DNA of 64,000 nucleotides from Corynebacterium epidermidicanis (GTDB lineage Bacteria; Actinomycetota; Actinomycetes; Mycobacteriales; Mycobacteriaceae): NCBI RefSeq assembly GCF_001021025.1, contig NZ_CP011541.1, positions 930,001 to 994,000 of the forward strand, read 5' to 3'. Shown piece by piece: positions 1 to 8,558 of this stretch (position 1 is its first letter; each line of letters starts with the position of its first letter). The notes under the pieces were generated by a model. It saw only the letters and a program-made list of their open reading frames with translations, ran no database searches and was not told where the DNA came from. The position numbers and the translations under genes were made by a program.

Positions 1-63
1 GCGGAGAAGATCGTTTTCTCCCTACCTCGAGACCTTCGACCAGCTAATCGCGCGCAGCGCTAA
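1..63 (+). CDS. ispH: IspH (4-hydroxy-3-methylbut-2-enyl diphosphate reductase), C-terminal end only
   Basis: The first bases read in frame 1 as a 20-residue tail (AEKIVFSLPRDLRPANRAQR) followed by TAA. The core FSLPRDLRP resembles the C-terminus of actinobacterial IspH/LytB, an Fe-S enzyme of the MEP isoprenoid pathway. In corynebacteria ispH lies close to ychF, which fits the neighbours. Only the tail is in the window, so the call rests on this short match plus synteny. The 3' end takes part in a tandem duplication. Confidence 0.6.
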   Translation, partial: AEKIVFSLPRDLRPANRAQR

Positions 64-93
64 GGCGACCAGTTAATCGCGCGTAGCGCTAAA
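37..93 (+). repeat. Tandem duplication of the ispH 3' end
   Basis: Two 28-base units, at 37-64 and 66-93, differ at only about three bases. The first unit contains the last codons of ispH and its stop. The second repeats them just downstream of the stop, including a second TAA in the equivalent place. Confidence 0.75.
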
Positions 94-97
94 CTCA

Positions 98-121
98 CCC
101 TCCGGGTTGATACCTGGAGGG
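98..121. terminator. Hairpin between convergent ispH and the DUF6542 gene
   Basis: A 10-bp stem (CCCTCCGGGT with ACCTGGAGGG, one G-T pair) and a TGAT loop sit between two convergent genes, two bases beyond the DUF6542 stop codon. No strong T-run flanks it. It is probably a shared transcription end. Confidence 0.5.
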
Positions 122-123
122 AT

Positions 124-957
124 TTACTGATAGAGGTCGTCGTCGAGCGATGGGCGTCGTTTTGGCTGTGGTGCGGGCATGGTGCTTTTGCCTAGGGCTG
201 AGTCACGGGAGGCGTCCGGACGGCGAGAGGACTCGCGCTTACGGGTGACCTCTTCAATCGACGGCATGTTTCGCACGGATTCCCCAGGTTCCCGACGTGG
301 CGGGACAGAGCGTCCACGTGCGGTGCGCATCCGTTTCTTCTCTTCCGCGTTGCGGACCAGCTCTTCGACAGTGACTGTTTTGCGCCGCTCGGCGGAGCGA
401 TTGCGCCGGGTCCGTTCGGACATCTCCCGAACTATAGTGGTGGTGGCGCGATTGCGTTGATCAGCGCGACTTTGTTCTTGGCGTTGGGCGATGAATGCCT
501 GCTGCTGCACTTTCGCTTGGTATACACCGTGTCGATAGCGCAGATAAGCGATCACCGCACATCCCGCAGTTGTGGCCGCGAGCTGTGGGAAGTACTGGGC
601 TAGCGGATACAGGGCCGACAGCAACATCGTCTTCGACAAACTATCGGCGGATGCGGAGATGTTGCTCTGCGCTACCAGCCAACCCGTTACGATGGTGAAA
701 ACACCAAAAAGTAGTGGAAGTTGAGCAACGGTCAGGAACAGGCCGCGCAACTCGACGACAATGGTCATCGAAAGGGCTGCTACGACGAAACAAACCCAAT
801 ACGGCCAACTAATCTCGTGAGCGTTCCAGCTCAGCAACATCCCGGTAGCGAGCGCAGCAATGATGATGCTGCTCGCCGTCCAGGTGGAGACTCCCGGTCT
901 CGCGGGCGCCGAATGATGGCGGCGAGCGCGGGATCGAGTAGTCGAAGGTTGAGACAC
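124..957 (-). CDS. DUF6542 family membrane protein
   Basis: 277 residues. The N-terminal half (about 27-135) holds four hydrophobic segments and matches what is known as the DUF6542 domain of actinobacteria. The C-terminal half is hydrophilic, strongly basic and Arg/Ser-rich, probably cytoplasmic and possibly disordered. The function is unknown. The start is GTG at 957. A TAAACT hexamer lies about 9 bases upstream and no Shine-Dalgarno is visible, which fits a leaderless mRNA. It converges on ispH, a pairing usual in corynebacteria. Confidence 0.8.
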   Translation of the reverse strand: MSQPSTTRSRARRHHSAPARPGVSTWTASSIIIAALATGMLLSWNAHEISWPYWVCFVVAALSMTIVVELRGLFLTVAQLPLLFGVFTIVTGWLVAQSNISASADSLSKTMLLSALYPLAQYFPQLAATTAGCAVIAYLRYRHGVYQAKVQQQAFIAQRQEQSRADQRNRATTTIVREMSERTRRNRSAERRKTVTVEELVRNAEEKKRMRTARGRSVPPRREPGESVRNMPSIEEVTRKRESSRRPDASRDSALGKSTMPAPQPKRRPSLDDDLYQ

Positions 958-1060
958 GATTGGATAGTTTACTAGTTTGGCGTCCTAAAACTCGAAAATC
1001 CCGCCCAGTTTCTGGTTTCGTTTTCCACAACCTGCAGTTTGTTGGCAGCTGCGCGTTGGC

Positions 1061-2170
1061 TCAGTGGCTTAAATCACGCGGATGACGGGGATGGCTTTCG
1101 GCAAAAGTGATCTCCGGCAGTGGAGGCTGGGATGGAGGGACGATGTTCATTTCCTCCATTTTCCGCGCGGTGACAAAAACCCGAGACTCTAGCGTTCCCA
1201 ATGCCGAGTTGTAAGAATCCACCGACTTCTCCAGGTTCGACCTCAGTTTTTCCATGTGTTCCCCGAGCGTCCCGATCCGTCGATAAAGCTCGGAGCCTAA
1301 CTGCTGAATCCGCATGGCCTGCTCGCCGATTGCATCGTGCTGCCAGCCAAGTGCAACTGTGCGGAGCAAAGCCATCAGAGTGGTGGGGGTCGCCAGCACA
1401 ACGTTCTTGGCAAAGGCGAATTCGAGAAGCTCGGGGTCGGTGCGCAGCGCAGCGTCGAGAAACGGGTCGGCGGGAACAAACAGCACCACGAACTCCGGGG
1501 TGGGGCTGAAGGTGCGTTGGTACTCCTTGCTTGCAAGTTGGGTCACATGACTGCGCAGATGATGCGCGTGGCGTCGCAGATGTGCCTCATGCTCCTCCGG
1601 GTCCTCAGTTTCGAGCGCATCCAAATAGGCGACAAACGGAACCTTTGCATCCACGATAATGTTGCGCCCACCGCTCAACCGCACCACCATGTCCGGCCGA
1701 ATGCCAGGTGCGCTGACTTGAGTGTCGAAGTCGCAATGTTGAACCATTCCGGCTAGCTCGACAACCCGCTCAAGCTGAATCTCGCCCCAGCGCCCGCGCA
1801 CTTGGGGTGCTCGCAGTGCAGTGACTAGCTTCCCGGTTTTGTCTGAAAGCTGGGCTGAAGTGCGCCCCATTGTTTGGATCTGGGCACTTAGCTGCGCCAT
1901 TGTGGCGGCGCGCTCTATCTCAATCTGGTGTACCTGTTGGGAAAGCCCAGCGACCGCATCGGCAAGCGGGTGAAGTGAATCAGATACCCGGTTGGAGATT
2001 TCCGTGCCAGCGCGCTGTGAATTCTCCATTCCCTCGGCGCGCACTGTCGCGGAGATCAGCGCCGCCAGTTGATGTGGATCCTGCGATAGGGTGCGGGCGG
2101 ACTTTAGCGTCCAACCGAGTACGAGCCCAATCGTCAGGCCGAGCAGGAGGAATAGTGCGGCAGAGTTCAT
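1061..2170 (-). CDS. rmuC: RmuC family DNA recombination protein
   Basis: About 369 residues. There is one N-terminal transmembrane helix (AALFLLLGLTIGLVLGW), then a coiled-coil stretch and the RmuC nuclease-fold domain. The domain's recognisable core (RGRWGEIQLERVVELAGM; later IIVDAKVPFVAYLDA) is typical of the family. RmuC proteins limit rearrangements at inverted repeats and are nuclease-like; the exact activity is inferred. I chose ATG at 2170. A TTG at 2200 in the same frame lies just 6 bases past the upstream gene's stop and would allow translational coupling. No clear ribosome-binding site precedes either. It is probably co-transcribed with the AI-2E-type permease gene. Confidence 0.88.
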   Translation of the reverse strand: MNSAALFLLLGLTIGLVLGWTLKSARTLSQDPHQLAALISATVRAEGMENSQRAGTEISNRVSDSLHPLADAVAGLSQQVHQIEIERAATMAQLSAQIQTMGRTSAQLSDKTGKLVTALRAPQVRGRWGEIQLERVVELAGMVQHCDFDTQVSAPGIRPDMVVRLSGGRNIIVDAKVPFVAYLDALETEDPEEHEAHLRRHAHHLRSHVTQLASKEYQRTFSPTPEFVVLFVPADPFLDAALRTDPELLEFAFAKNVVLATPTTLMALLRTVALGWQHDAIGEQAMRIQQLGSELYRRIGTLGEHMEKLRSNLEKSVDSYNSALGTLESRVFVTARKMEEMNIVPPSQPPLPEITFAESHPRHPRDLSH

Positions 2171-2206
2171 AGAGTTGAGCTTGCCAGAAGGGGGCGACAA
2201 ACTAGC

Positions 2207-3706
2207 TTAGCGACGAGGGAATTTTTGGAACAAACGTGCGAACTTTTTCGGTGTGTTGCTCGCCCGATCCATAAGTTCGCCGACGATGTCGGTACTTGTT
2301 AGTGACTTGGCATCGGTAGATGTAGGGTGTGCAGTCCCAGGCTCGTCGTCGACGGCAGTGTGCCGTTGCGGCAGGATTCGGGGCAGTGTGGCGTCGCGAA
2401 GCTTGCGCCCGAATTCTTCGCTCCAGACTCCGGTGATGGATCCAGCATCGGTGGCGAAGGAGATTTCGGAGGCGGTCTTTTCCCCGCTGCGTAGCGCAAT
2501 GATGTCGTTGAGGTAGCGGAAGAAGACGGCGATAGTGGCCGCAACTGGGACGGCGAGGAAAGCGCCGATGATGCCGAACAGGCTGCCTCCGATTGTGACG
2601 GAGATCAGCACGATGACGGGATGGAGATTCATGGCGCGCGACTGCAGGAGCGGCGAGAGAATATTGCCTTCCAATTGTTGGACAGCGATCACCAGGGCGA
2701 GTACCAGCAGGGCTTTGGTTACTCCCAGGGAAACCAACGCGATGAGCACCGCCAGAGCGCCGGCGACTACGGCGCCAACAATCGGTATGAAACCGGCGAA
2801 GAAAGTGATGGTGGCCAGCGCAAGTGCCATCGGCACGCCGATGAGCACGAGGCCGCCGCCGATGACGACAGCATCTACCAACGACACGATCGCTTGGGCG
2901 CGGATGTATCCGGAAAGGGTGATCCAGACGCGGGTAAGTAGCTCGGTGAGGTGCCAGCCTGCGCGACGTCCGGTGACGCTGCGCAGCCAGGGTAGAAAGC
3001 TATCGCCGTCTTTGAGGAAGAAGAAAGTGAGCACCAGTACCACGCCGAGCGTCACGGCGAAGACTGAGGCTGCACCCAGCCCGGCAAACAGCCCCTCGGC
3101 GATCTTCCCAGATTGTGCTTGGAGCCAGTTGACGGCACTGGCAAATAAGTCATTTAGGTCGTCGTCTTTGAGGTGGAAGGGAGGGCCGAGTAGCCACAGC
3201 TGGGTGCGTTGCATGAGCTCGAAAGTCTGCAGGTACAGCGTTTGTGATTGCCGGCCAATGGAGGGGGCGATGGCCATCATGACCCCGGTGAAGACGCCAC
3301 CTGTACCCAAGATCACCAAGATTGCCGCGAGCGCTTTGGGCACCCCGAGATTACGCAGCCATTGCGTTGGCCCCCAGAGCACGGAAGACACAATGAGCGC
3401 CAAGGCAATGGGGAGCAACCCCTGCCACACTTGTTTGCCCACGAACCACACCATGTAGGTGGCAGCCGCGATCAGGAGCAGGCGTAAGCACCAGCTAGCC
3501 AGCTCTTTTGCCCCTTCGGCGATGATGAATGAGCGATCGATATGGTCGGCGCCCTCCAACTCGGCAAAGGTTCGTGAGGCTTCTTCAGGCAGGCGAGAAT
3601 TAGCCAAGCGCTCGTCGTCAAGCAGCTCGGGCGGTTTGGCAAAATTCTTTGGCATGGATGTGCCATTGTCCTGCGGGTTATCACTCACCCTTACAATCTT
3701 GCACAT
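2207..3706 (-). CDS. AI-2E family transporter (YdiK/PerM-like membrane protein)
   Basis: About 499 residues if begun at ATG 3706. Seven or eight hydrophobic segments and the late motif region with GGGLVLIGVPMALALATITFF and PIVGAVVAG identify the AI-2E/PerM transporter family; substrates of most members are unknown. The hydrophilic C-terminal tail of about 80 residues is basic at the end. The start is uncertain: the frame stays open to 3850, but that would overlap ychF. ATG 3706 (TACCCT hexamer 6 bases upstream), GTG 3688 and ATG 3655 are all possible. It is transcribed divergently from ychF. Confidence 0.85.
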   Translation of the reverse strand: MCKIVRVSDNPQDNGTSMPKNFAKPPELLDDERLANSRLPEEASRTFAELEGADHIDRSFIIAEGAKELASWCLRLLLIAAATYMVWFVGKQVWQGLLPIALALIVSSVLWGPTQWLRNLGVPKALAAILVILGTGGVFTGVMMAIAPSIGRQSQTLYLQTFELMQRTQLWLLGPPFHLKDDDLNDLFASAVNWLQAQSGKIAEGLFAGLGAASVFAVTLGVVLVLTFFFLKDGDSFLPWLRSVTGRRAGWHLTELLTRVWITLSGYIRAQAIVSLVDAVVIGGGLVLIGVPMALALATITFFAGFIPIVGAVVAGALAVLIALVSLGVTKALLVLALVIAVQQLEGNILSPLLQSRAMNLHPVIVLISVTIGGSLFGIIGAFLAVPVAATIAVFFRYLNDIIALRSGEKTASEISFATDAGSITGVWSEEFGRKLRDATLPRILPQRHTAVDDEPGTAHPTSTDAKSLTSTDIVGELMDRASNTPKKFARLFQKFPRR

Positions 3707-3762
3707 TTTGAGAGGGTAGGGAGGTATCTGGGTAAATGTGCAGCGTATCGAGGGGTGATTGC

Positions 3763-3768
3763 TAGTAT
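3763..3768 (+). promoter_or_regulatory. Candidate -10 element for leaderless ychF transcript
   Basis: TAGTAT lies 8 bases before the GTG at 3777. There is no purine-rich ribosome-binding site between them, so transcription would begin at or next to the start codon. Leaderless mRNAs are common in corynebacteria; this is an inference from spacing. Confidence 0.5.
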
Positions 3769-3776
3769 GGACTTCC

Positions 3777-4862
3777 GTGAGCCTTACTCTTGGAATCGTC
3801 GGCCTGCCCAATGTGGGCAAGTCCACGCTATTTAATGCCCTGACCCGCAACGATGTTCTCGCGGCGAACTATCCCTTCGCCACGATCGAGCCGAATGTTG
3901 GCCTCGTCGAGCTTCCCGACGCGCGCCTGAACCGGCTCGCCGAGATCTTTGGATCGGAACGCATCCTTCCTGCGACAGTGTCTTTTGTAGACATCGCCGG
4001 CATCGTCAAAGGCGCCTCCCAGGGTGAAGGCATGGGTAACGCATTTCTGGCCAACATCCGCGAAGCCGACGCGATTTGCCAGGTCGTCCGTGCGTTTGCC
4101 GACGACGACGTGATCCACGTCGACGGTCGGGTTGATCCTTCCACGGACATCTCCGTGATCAACACCGAGCTGATCTTGGCTGATCTGCAGACCATCGAAA
4201 AGGCGCTGCCACGTTTGGAGAAAGAAGCCAAGAAGGACAAGGCGCTGGCCGACCATGTCACTGCCACGAAGAAGGCCCAGGAAATCCTCGAGGATGACCG
4301 CACGCTGTTCTCGGCGGCCAAGAACGGGGAGATCGACCTCTCCCTCGTGCGTGACTTGCACCTGATGACCGCCAAGCCGTTCCTCTACGTCTTCAACTCC
4401 GACGAGGCCGTGCTCACCGACGAGGCACGTAAGGAAGAATTGCGCGCCCTGGTTGCGCCTGCAGACTGCGTTTTCCTCGACGCAAAGACCGAAACTGAGT
4501 TGTTGGAACTGGATGAGGAAGAAGCTGCAGAGCTCCTCGAGTCCGTGGGGCAGCACGAGCCGGGCCTGCACTCGCTGGCGAAGGCAGGGTTCGCCACCCT
4601 GGGCTTGCAGACCTACCTGACTGCTGGTCCGAAGGAATCCCGCGCGTGGACCATCAAGCAGGGCTGGAGCGCACCACAGGCTGCTGGCGTTATTCACACT
4701 GATTTTGAGAAGAAGTTCATCAAGGCCGAAATCGTCTCCTTCGAGGATTTGGACGCTTTGGGCTCCATCGCGGAAGCGAAAGCTCAGGGCAAAATGCGCA
4801 TGGAAGGCAAGGACTACGTCATGCAGGACGGCGATGTCTGCGACTTCAAGATTGGCGGCTAA
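3777..4862 (+). CDS. ychF: Redox-regulated ATPase YchF (OLA1-type P-loop NTPase)
   Basis: 361 residues, the normal family length. The Walker A motif GLPNVGKST is at residues 9-17 and the G3-like DIAG follows. The central coiled-coil helical domain and the C-terminal TGS domain (ending VMQDGDVCDFKIGG) are complete. YchF is a ribosome-associated ATPase of the Obg/OLA1 group, implicated in translation and oxidative stress response. I chose GTG 3777, giving the canonical N-terminus (M/V)SLTLGIVGLPNVGKST, over an earlier in-frame TTG at 3759. It is monocistronic, closed by a strong hairpin. Confidence 0.96.
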   Translation: MSLTLGIVGLPNVGKSTLFNALTRNDVLAANYPFATIEPNVGLVELPDARLNRLAEIFGSERILPATVSFVDIAGIVKGASQGEGMGNAFLANIREADAICQVVRAFADDDVIHVDGRVDPSTDISVINTELILADLQTIEKALPRLEKEAKKDKALADHVTATKKAQEILEDDRTLFSAAKNGEIDLSLVRDLHLMTAKPFLYVFNSDEAVLTDEARKEELRALVAPADCVFLDAKTETELLELDEEEAAELLESVGQHEPGLHSLAKAGFATLGLQTYLTAGPKESRAWTIKQGWSAPQAAGVIHTDFEKKFIKAEIVSFEDLDALGSIAEAKAQGKMRMEGKDYVMQDGDVCDFKIGG

Positions 4863-4896
4863 TTCTTTCCGTGCCTGCATAGTAACGGGGAAAATC

Positions 4897-4951
4897 AATA
4901 CCGCCTACTTCGTCACTGCTATTGACTGTGGCGAGGTAGGCGGTATTTTTT
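4897..4951. terminator. Strong bidirectional terminator (ychF / lipoprotein)
   Basis: A 12-bp perfect outer stem (AATACCGCCTAC with GTAGGCGGTATT) continues through an inner helix with G-U pairs. It is followed by a T-run on the plus strand and an A-run on the other side. It lies between convergent genes. Confidence 0.9.
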
Positions 4952-4981
4952 ATCCGAGTTTTTAGCCTGATTGCAAACGCT

Positions 4982-5593
4982 TTAGCGGTAGGTGACCTTC
5001 GCTTCGAGGATGTTATTCGAGTACTTGAACTCCAGCTTGGAGAAGCGCTCAGATTCTGGAGTGTCAGCAAGTGGTGCTAGTGCTTTTTCGGCATCCTTGC
5101 GCACCGGGCCATCAATACCGAATGGTTTGCCGTTGACGGTGAACTTGGAGAAATTGTTTGGCTTCATGTCCTTGTCAAAGCGAATTTGTCCGGTAACCGT
5201 GTCCGTTTCTGGATTCTCAGCGTATTCCTTGATGATCGGCACGAGCGCATCCTTGAGTATCTTCTGTTGTTCCGGATCAATTTCCTTAGTGTAGGCGCCG
5301 TCGGCAGAATCATCCGCTGCTTCCGCTGCTTCCGTGCGCTTGGACTTGGACTCGGAATCGGACTCGGTAGCAGCGCCCGAGGGCTCGGACTTTGGTGCGC
5401 TCGTGCTCTTGGAGGTGGCAGGCTTCGAGGTCGACTTCTTTTCACTCGTCGGGGCAGAGTCTGAAGCTTCTGGGGCAGCGGCGGCTGGCGTTTCTTTAGA
5501 TCCTGGCAGAGCATCTAAAACACTTGGGGCACCACAACCGCTGAGCGTGCAGATTGAGATGACAGCTAGGGCAGTGAGGGAAAGTCGACGCAT
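4982..5593 (-). CDS. Corynebacterial lipoprotein of unknown function
   Basis: 203 residues. The signal peptide MRRLSLTALAVISICTLSGC has a lipobox (LSGC) with Cys20 as the lipidated residue. A Ser/Lys/Thr/Pro/Glu-rich linker (about 30-100) acts as a spacer from the membrane to a small folded C-terminal domain of about 100 residues with no family I recognise. An AAGGAG ribosome-binding site lies 5 bases before the ATG. It would be anchored on the outer face of the cytoplasmic membrane. Confidence 0.85.
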   Translation of the reverse strand: MRRLSLTALAVISICTLSGCGAPSVLDALPGSKETPAAAAPEASDSAPTSEKKSTSKPATSKSTSAPKSEPSGAATESDSESKSKRTEAAEAADDSADGAYTKEIDPEQQKILKDALVPIIKEYAENPETDTVTGQIRFDKDMKPNNFSKFTVNGKPFGIDGPVRKDAEKALAPLADTPESERFSKLEFKYSNNILEAKVTYR

Positions 5594-6035
5594 GAGTACT
5601 CCTTATGGCGAGGCGGCTCGTGGAGCCGGATGAACAATGGGGACACATTTGTGATGCAGCGAGCGTGAGAATTGTTCCCAAGTGGCCAGAAACGCTGGAA
5701 CTAGCCGAAAAATTCAACCTGCATGTAGTCGTTCTTGTGGGTGTTGCTCGTCGATTCTTGCGGCAGCACTACCTCGTTATGTAAAGGTGAAAGCGCCAGG
5801 AGTGTCGAGCCCGTTCAACTCGACACTCCGTAAGATATCGGTCGCTGTGATCAAGTTACTCGTGGGGATCGATCCAGATTTCATCTAGAAGCAAGGCGAT
5901 TTTCGACGCGCCACCTCGAGCACAGCGCACTTGCGGTGGCACTATGTGTTTGGCTCATTTGTCCGTCGATAAGGCCAGCTTTCGCTACTTCCATTTGCGC
6001 GCGAGTATCGGTAGCTGGTTTCATTAGGATTTATC
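5594..6035. other. Intergenic region with an orphan inverted repeat
   Basis: No supported gene. It holds the divergent upstream regions of the lipoprotein and zupT genes, and an 11-bp perfect inverted repeat at 5799-5829 with a 9-base loop. The repeat has no T-run, so it looks more like an operator or RNA structure than a terminator. A weaker inverted repeat (GCCACC/GGTGGC) lies near 5905-5940. Confidence 0.6.
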
Positions 6036-6818
6036 ATGATACTAGCTTTCGCTCTCACGCTTGCCGCCGGCTTATCGACGGCCATTGGCGGCCTCGTCGT
6101 GTTGAAACGGCGGGAACCGACTCAGCTCTTTCTTGCCGCTGCCCTGGGGTTTTCTGCTGGGGTGATGCTCTGGGTGTCTTTCCTGGAGATCATGCCAGAG
6201 GCCACGGCTAATCTGCAGGAAAGCTTTGGGGAAAAGCGGGGTGCCTGGGCGGCGACCGGGGCCTTCTTTGCCGGAGTGCTCCTGATTGGGATTATTGACC
6301 GCCTGGTCCCCGAGCCGGTCAACCCCCACGAGACACACGTCGGCGACGGCCAAGATTTATCTGCGCAGGCGTTTTCCAAGATGGGCCTGATGATGGCTCT
6401 GGCGATTGGTATCCACAACTTTCCCGAAGGCTTTGCCACGTTTCTTTCGGGAATGAATTCCCTGCAGGTCGCATTGCCGGTGGCGATCGCCATCGGCATA
6501 CACAACATTCCCGAAGGGATTTCTGTGGCGATTCCGCTATGGCAGGCCACCGGCTCGCGCTGGAAAGGATTTAAGTGGGCGGCGATTACAGGTTTGGCGG
6601 AACCCCTAGGTGCGCTGGTGGGCTACCTGGTATTGCTGCCTTTCTTGGGACCTACCACCATGGGAATTGCGTTCGGAATGATCGCCGGAATCATGGTGTT
6701 CATTTCGTTGGATGAGCTCCTGCCTACCGCGGAAGCCACCGGAAAGCACCATGCCGCGGTGTACGGCTTGGTGGTGGGGATGGCCGTGATGGCGTTGAGC
6801 TTGCTGCTGTTTCTTTAG
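6036..6818 (+). CDS. zupT: ZIP family divalent metal transporter (ZupT-like)
   Basis: 260 residues with about eight transmembrane segments. The two ZIP signature motifs, HNFPEG (127-132) and HNIPEG (156-161), carry the metal-binding His and Glu of helices 4 and 5. A short His-containing loop (residues 98-106) lies between helices 3 and 4. ZIP proteins import zinc or other divalent metals into the cytoplasm. An AGGA ribosome-binding site lies about 8 bases before the ATG. The stop overlaps the convergent DUF808 gene by four bases. Metal specificity is inferred from the family; no recognisable Zur operator was found. Confidence 0.92.
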   Translation: MILAFALTLAAGLSTAIGGLVVLKRREPTQLFLAAALGFSAGVMLWVSFLEIMPEATANLQESFGEKRGAWAATGAFFAGVLLIGIIDRLVPEPVNPHETHVGDGQDLSAQAFSKMGLMMALAIGIHNFPEGFATFLSGMNSLQVALPVAIAIGIHNIPEGISVAIPLWQATGSRWKGFKWAAITGLAEPLGALVGYLVLLPFLGPTTMGIAFGMIAGIMVFISLDELLPTAEATGKHHAAVYGLVVGMAVMALSLLLFL

Positions 6819-7735
6819 TGCTTCTTTGGTAGCGGGAGGAGCATCACGACCCCAGCGATGATCGCGCCCCAGATCGCGCCAAAAATGAGCGAGCAGATCG
6901 TCTCTACCAGCCAGGAAATGAACGAGCCTGCACCTTCGACGAGGTGAACGAGGTGATGCTCGATGGCGAGTGGAGCATGCCAACCCAAGGAATCGAAACC
7001 AACCAGCATGATGTGTCCGCCGACCCAGAGCATCGCAAAAGTGCCGATGATAGCGATCGCAGACAGGACCTTGGGCATTGCGTTGACCAGCGCTTTTCCA
7101 AAATTCTGGGAGGCGGAATTCTTGCGCCCCGCCATGCGTAGTCCAATGTCGTCCATCTTGACGAGCAGCCCAACGAAACCATATACACCGAGCGTGATGG
7201 CGATTGCGACGGCGAACAGCACGGCTGCCCGCATGGGGAGGGCAAGATCGGTGACTTGGTTGAGGGAAATCACCATGATTTCGGCGGATAGAATGAAGTC
7301 GGTGGTGACTGCTCCTCGGACCAATTTGTCTTCGGATTGTTCGCCTTCGCTGGCTGCTGGAGAGTCATCCTCGCCGTGACCACTGAGTTTTTCAATGACC
7401 TTTTCAGCGCCTTCGAAACAGAGATAGGTGCCACCTAGCATCAATAGCGGGGTCAGCGCCCAGGGAGCCCACTGACTGAGCGCCAGGGCCAGGGGCAAAA
7501 TGATGATGATCTTGTTTACCAACGAGCCCTTGGTGATTCGCCAAATGATCGGCAGTTCCCGGGCAGGCGTGACGCCCTGAACGTAGCGCGGGGTAACAGC
7601 AGCATCGTCGACAACAACACCCGCAGCTTTGGCACTCGTGCGGCCCGCAGCGGCGGCCACATCATCCATATTTGCAGCTGCGACTTTGGCAATCGCGGCG
7701 ACGTCGTCAAGCAGTGCAGCTAAACCACCAGGCAT
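6815..7735 (-). CDS. DUF808 family membrane protein (YedI-like)
   Basis: 306 residues. The N-terminus (MPGGLAALLDDVAAIAK) and the segment with VTTDFILSAEIMVISL are characteristic of DUF808/YedI proteins. There are about six to eight hydrophobic helices and an acidic loop near 120-137 (GEDDSPAASEGEQSED). The function is unknown. A GGAGGAG ribosome-binding site lies about 10 bases upstream of the ATG. The gene stands alone, convergent with zupT. Confidence 0.88.
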   Translation of the reverse strand: MPGGLAALLDDVAAIAKVAAANMDDVAAAAGRTSAKAAGVVVDDAAVTPRYVQGVTPARELPIIWRITKGSLVNKIIIILPLALALSQWAPWALTPLLMLGGTYLCFEGAEKVIEKLSGHGEDDSPAASEGEQSEDKLVRGAVTTDFILSAEIMVISLNQVTDLALPMRAAVLFAVAIAITLGVYGFVGLLVKMDDIGLRMAGRKNSASQNFGKALVNAMPKVLSAIAIIGTFAMLWVGGHIMLVGFDSLGWHAPLAIEHHLVHLVEGAGSFISWLVETICSLIFGAIWGAIIAGVVMLLPLPKKH

Positions 7736-7793
7736 TGGGGTGATTCTCCTCCGGGTCGTGGTGTCAAGGTAACGCTCCCAGCTTACGGTAGGA

Positions 7794-8510
7794 CTACTCT
7801 GAGTGTCGCTCTAGAAAGGCGAGGATGTCTGGCCATTCGAGTTCGGCCTGACGTTCGCCAGCTCGGTACGATGCTTGGAGTTTGGCCAGGTTGCGCTCGC
7901 GGTTGCTCACGGTCAGGTCGGTGGGGCAATAGAGATAGGCGCTGTGGTTGGCCTCGAGTTCGAAAAGCTGCGTCCGGGTGTTGTTGTAGCGCTCCGGTCG
8001 CTGGATGATGGCCTCAGCAACAGCGGGGAAACGGCGAAATGTCTGCCAGACCAGGCCCGGACGAGTGACCGGGCTTTTGACATAGCTGCGGGCCCGGGAC
8101 ATCACGACGAGAAACGTCGTGAACCCGTCGTCAAGCGCAGCATCGATGGGGAAACCGCCAGTGGGGCCGAGGGCGCCGTCGACATAGGGGTGTCCGTCGA
8201 TAATGGGCGTGCGCATGAGGCCCGGCATTGTCGACGACGCCCGCACTCGACGCACCAGGCTCGCATTGTCGGTGATGTCCTCGCGTCCCCAATAGGTCAT
8301 CTCCCCGGTGTCCGCGCGGACCGCCCCGATCCGAAACGGGGTGGTGTTCGCATGGAAGGCGTCGAAATCAAAGGGAAACGGCTGGTCGGCGCCGGTGGAG
8401 GTTTCATAGAGATATTCTGCGTCAAAATAGCCACGCCCACGCAGCAGCGAAACCCAACCCCCAGCCGCGCGGTGCGCAGGCGTTTCGACGAACGCTTCCC
8501 GAACTCGGAC
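7794..8510 (-). pseudogene. Patatin-like phospholipase, C-terminal part, cut by an IS element
   Basis: This stretch encodes the last 239 or so residues of a patatin/RssA-type serine hydrolase, beginning at the inner edge of the insertion with VREAFVETPAHR and including the DGA motif (YVDGALGPTGG) that supplies the catalytic Asp. An open frame continues 10 codons into the IS end to an ATG, which is an accident of the insertion. The N-terminal part with the nucleophile lies on the other side of the IS. Joining the two across one copy of the GAC duplication gives an uninterrupted protein of about 298 residues. Confidence 0.9.
8508..8510. repeat. Target site duplication GAC, left copy
   Basis: GAC directly precedes the left inverted repeat of the IS element. 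The same triplet follows the right inverted repeat at 9813-9815. Confidence 0.85.
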
Positions 8511-8558
8511 TGAAGCGTCCTGGGTTTTGTTCCTACTCACTTTTGAGAGGATTGGAAC

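Noticed and set aside
5496-5717. Minus-strand frame with several CxxC motifs
   Set aside because: It overlaps the lipoprotein start and its upstream region, has no good ribosome-binding site, and composition is that of a shadow frame.
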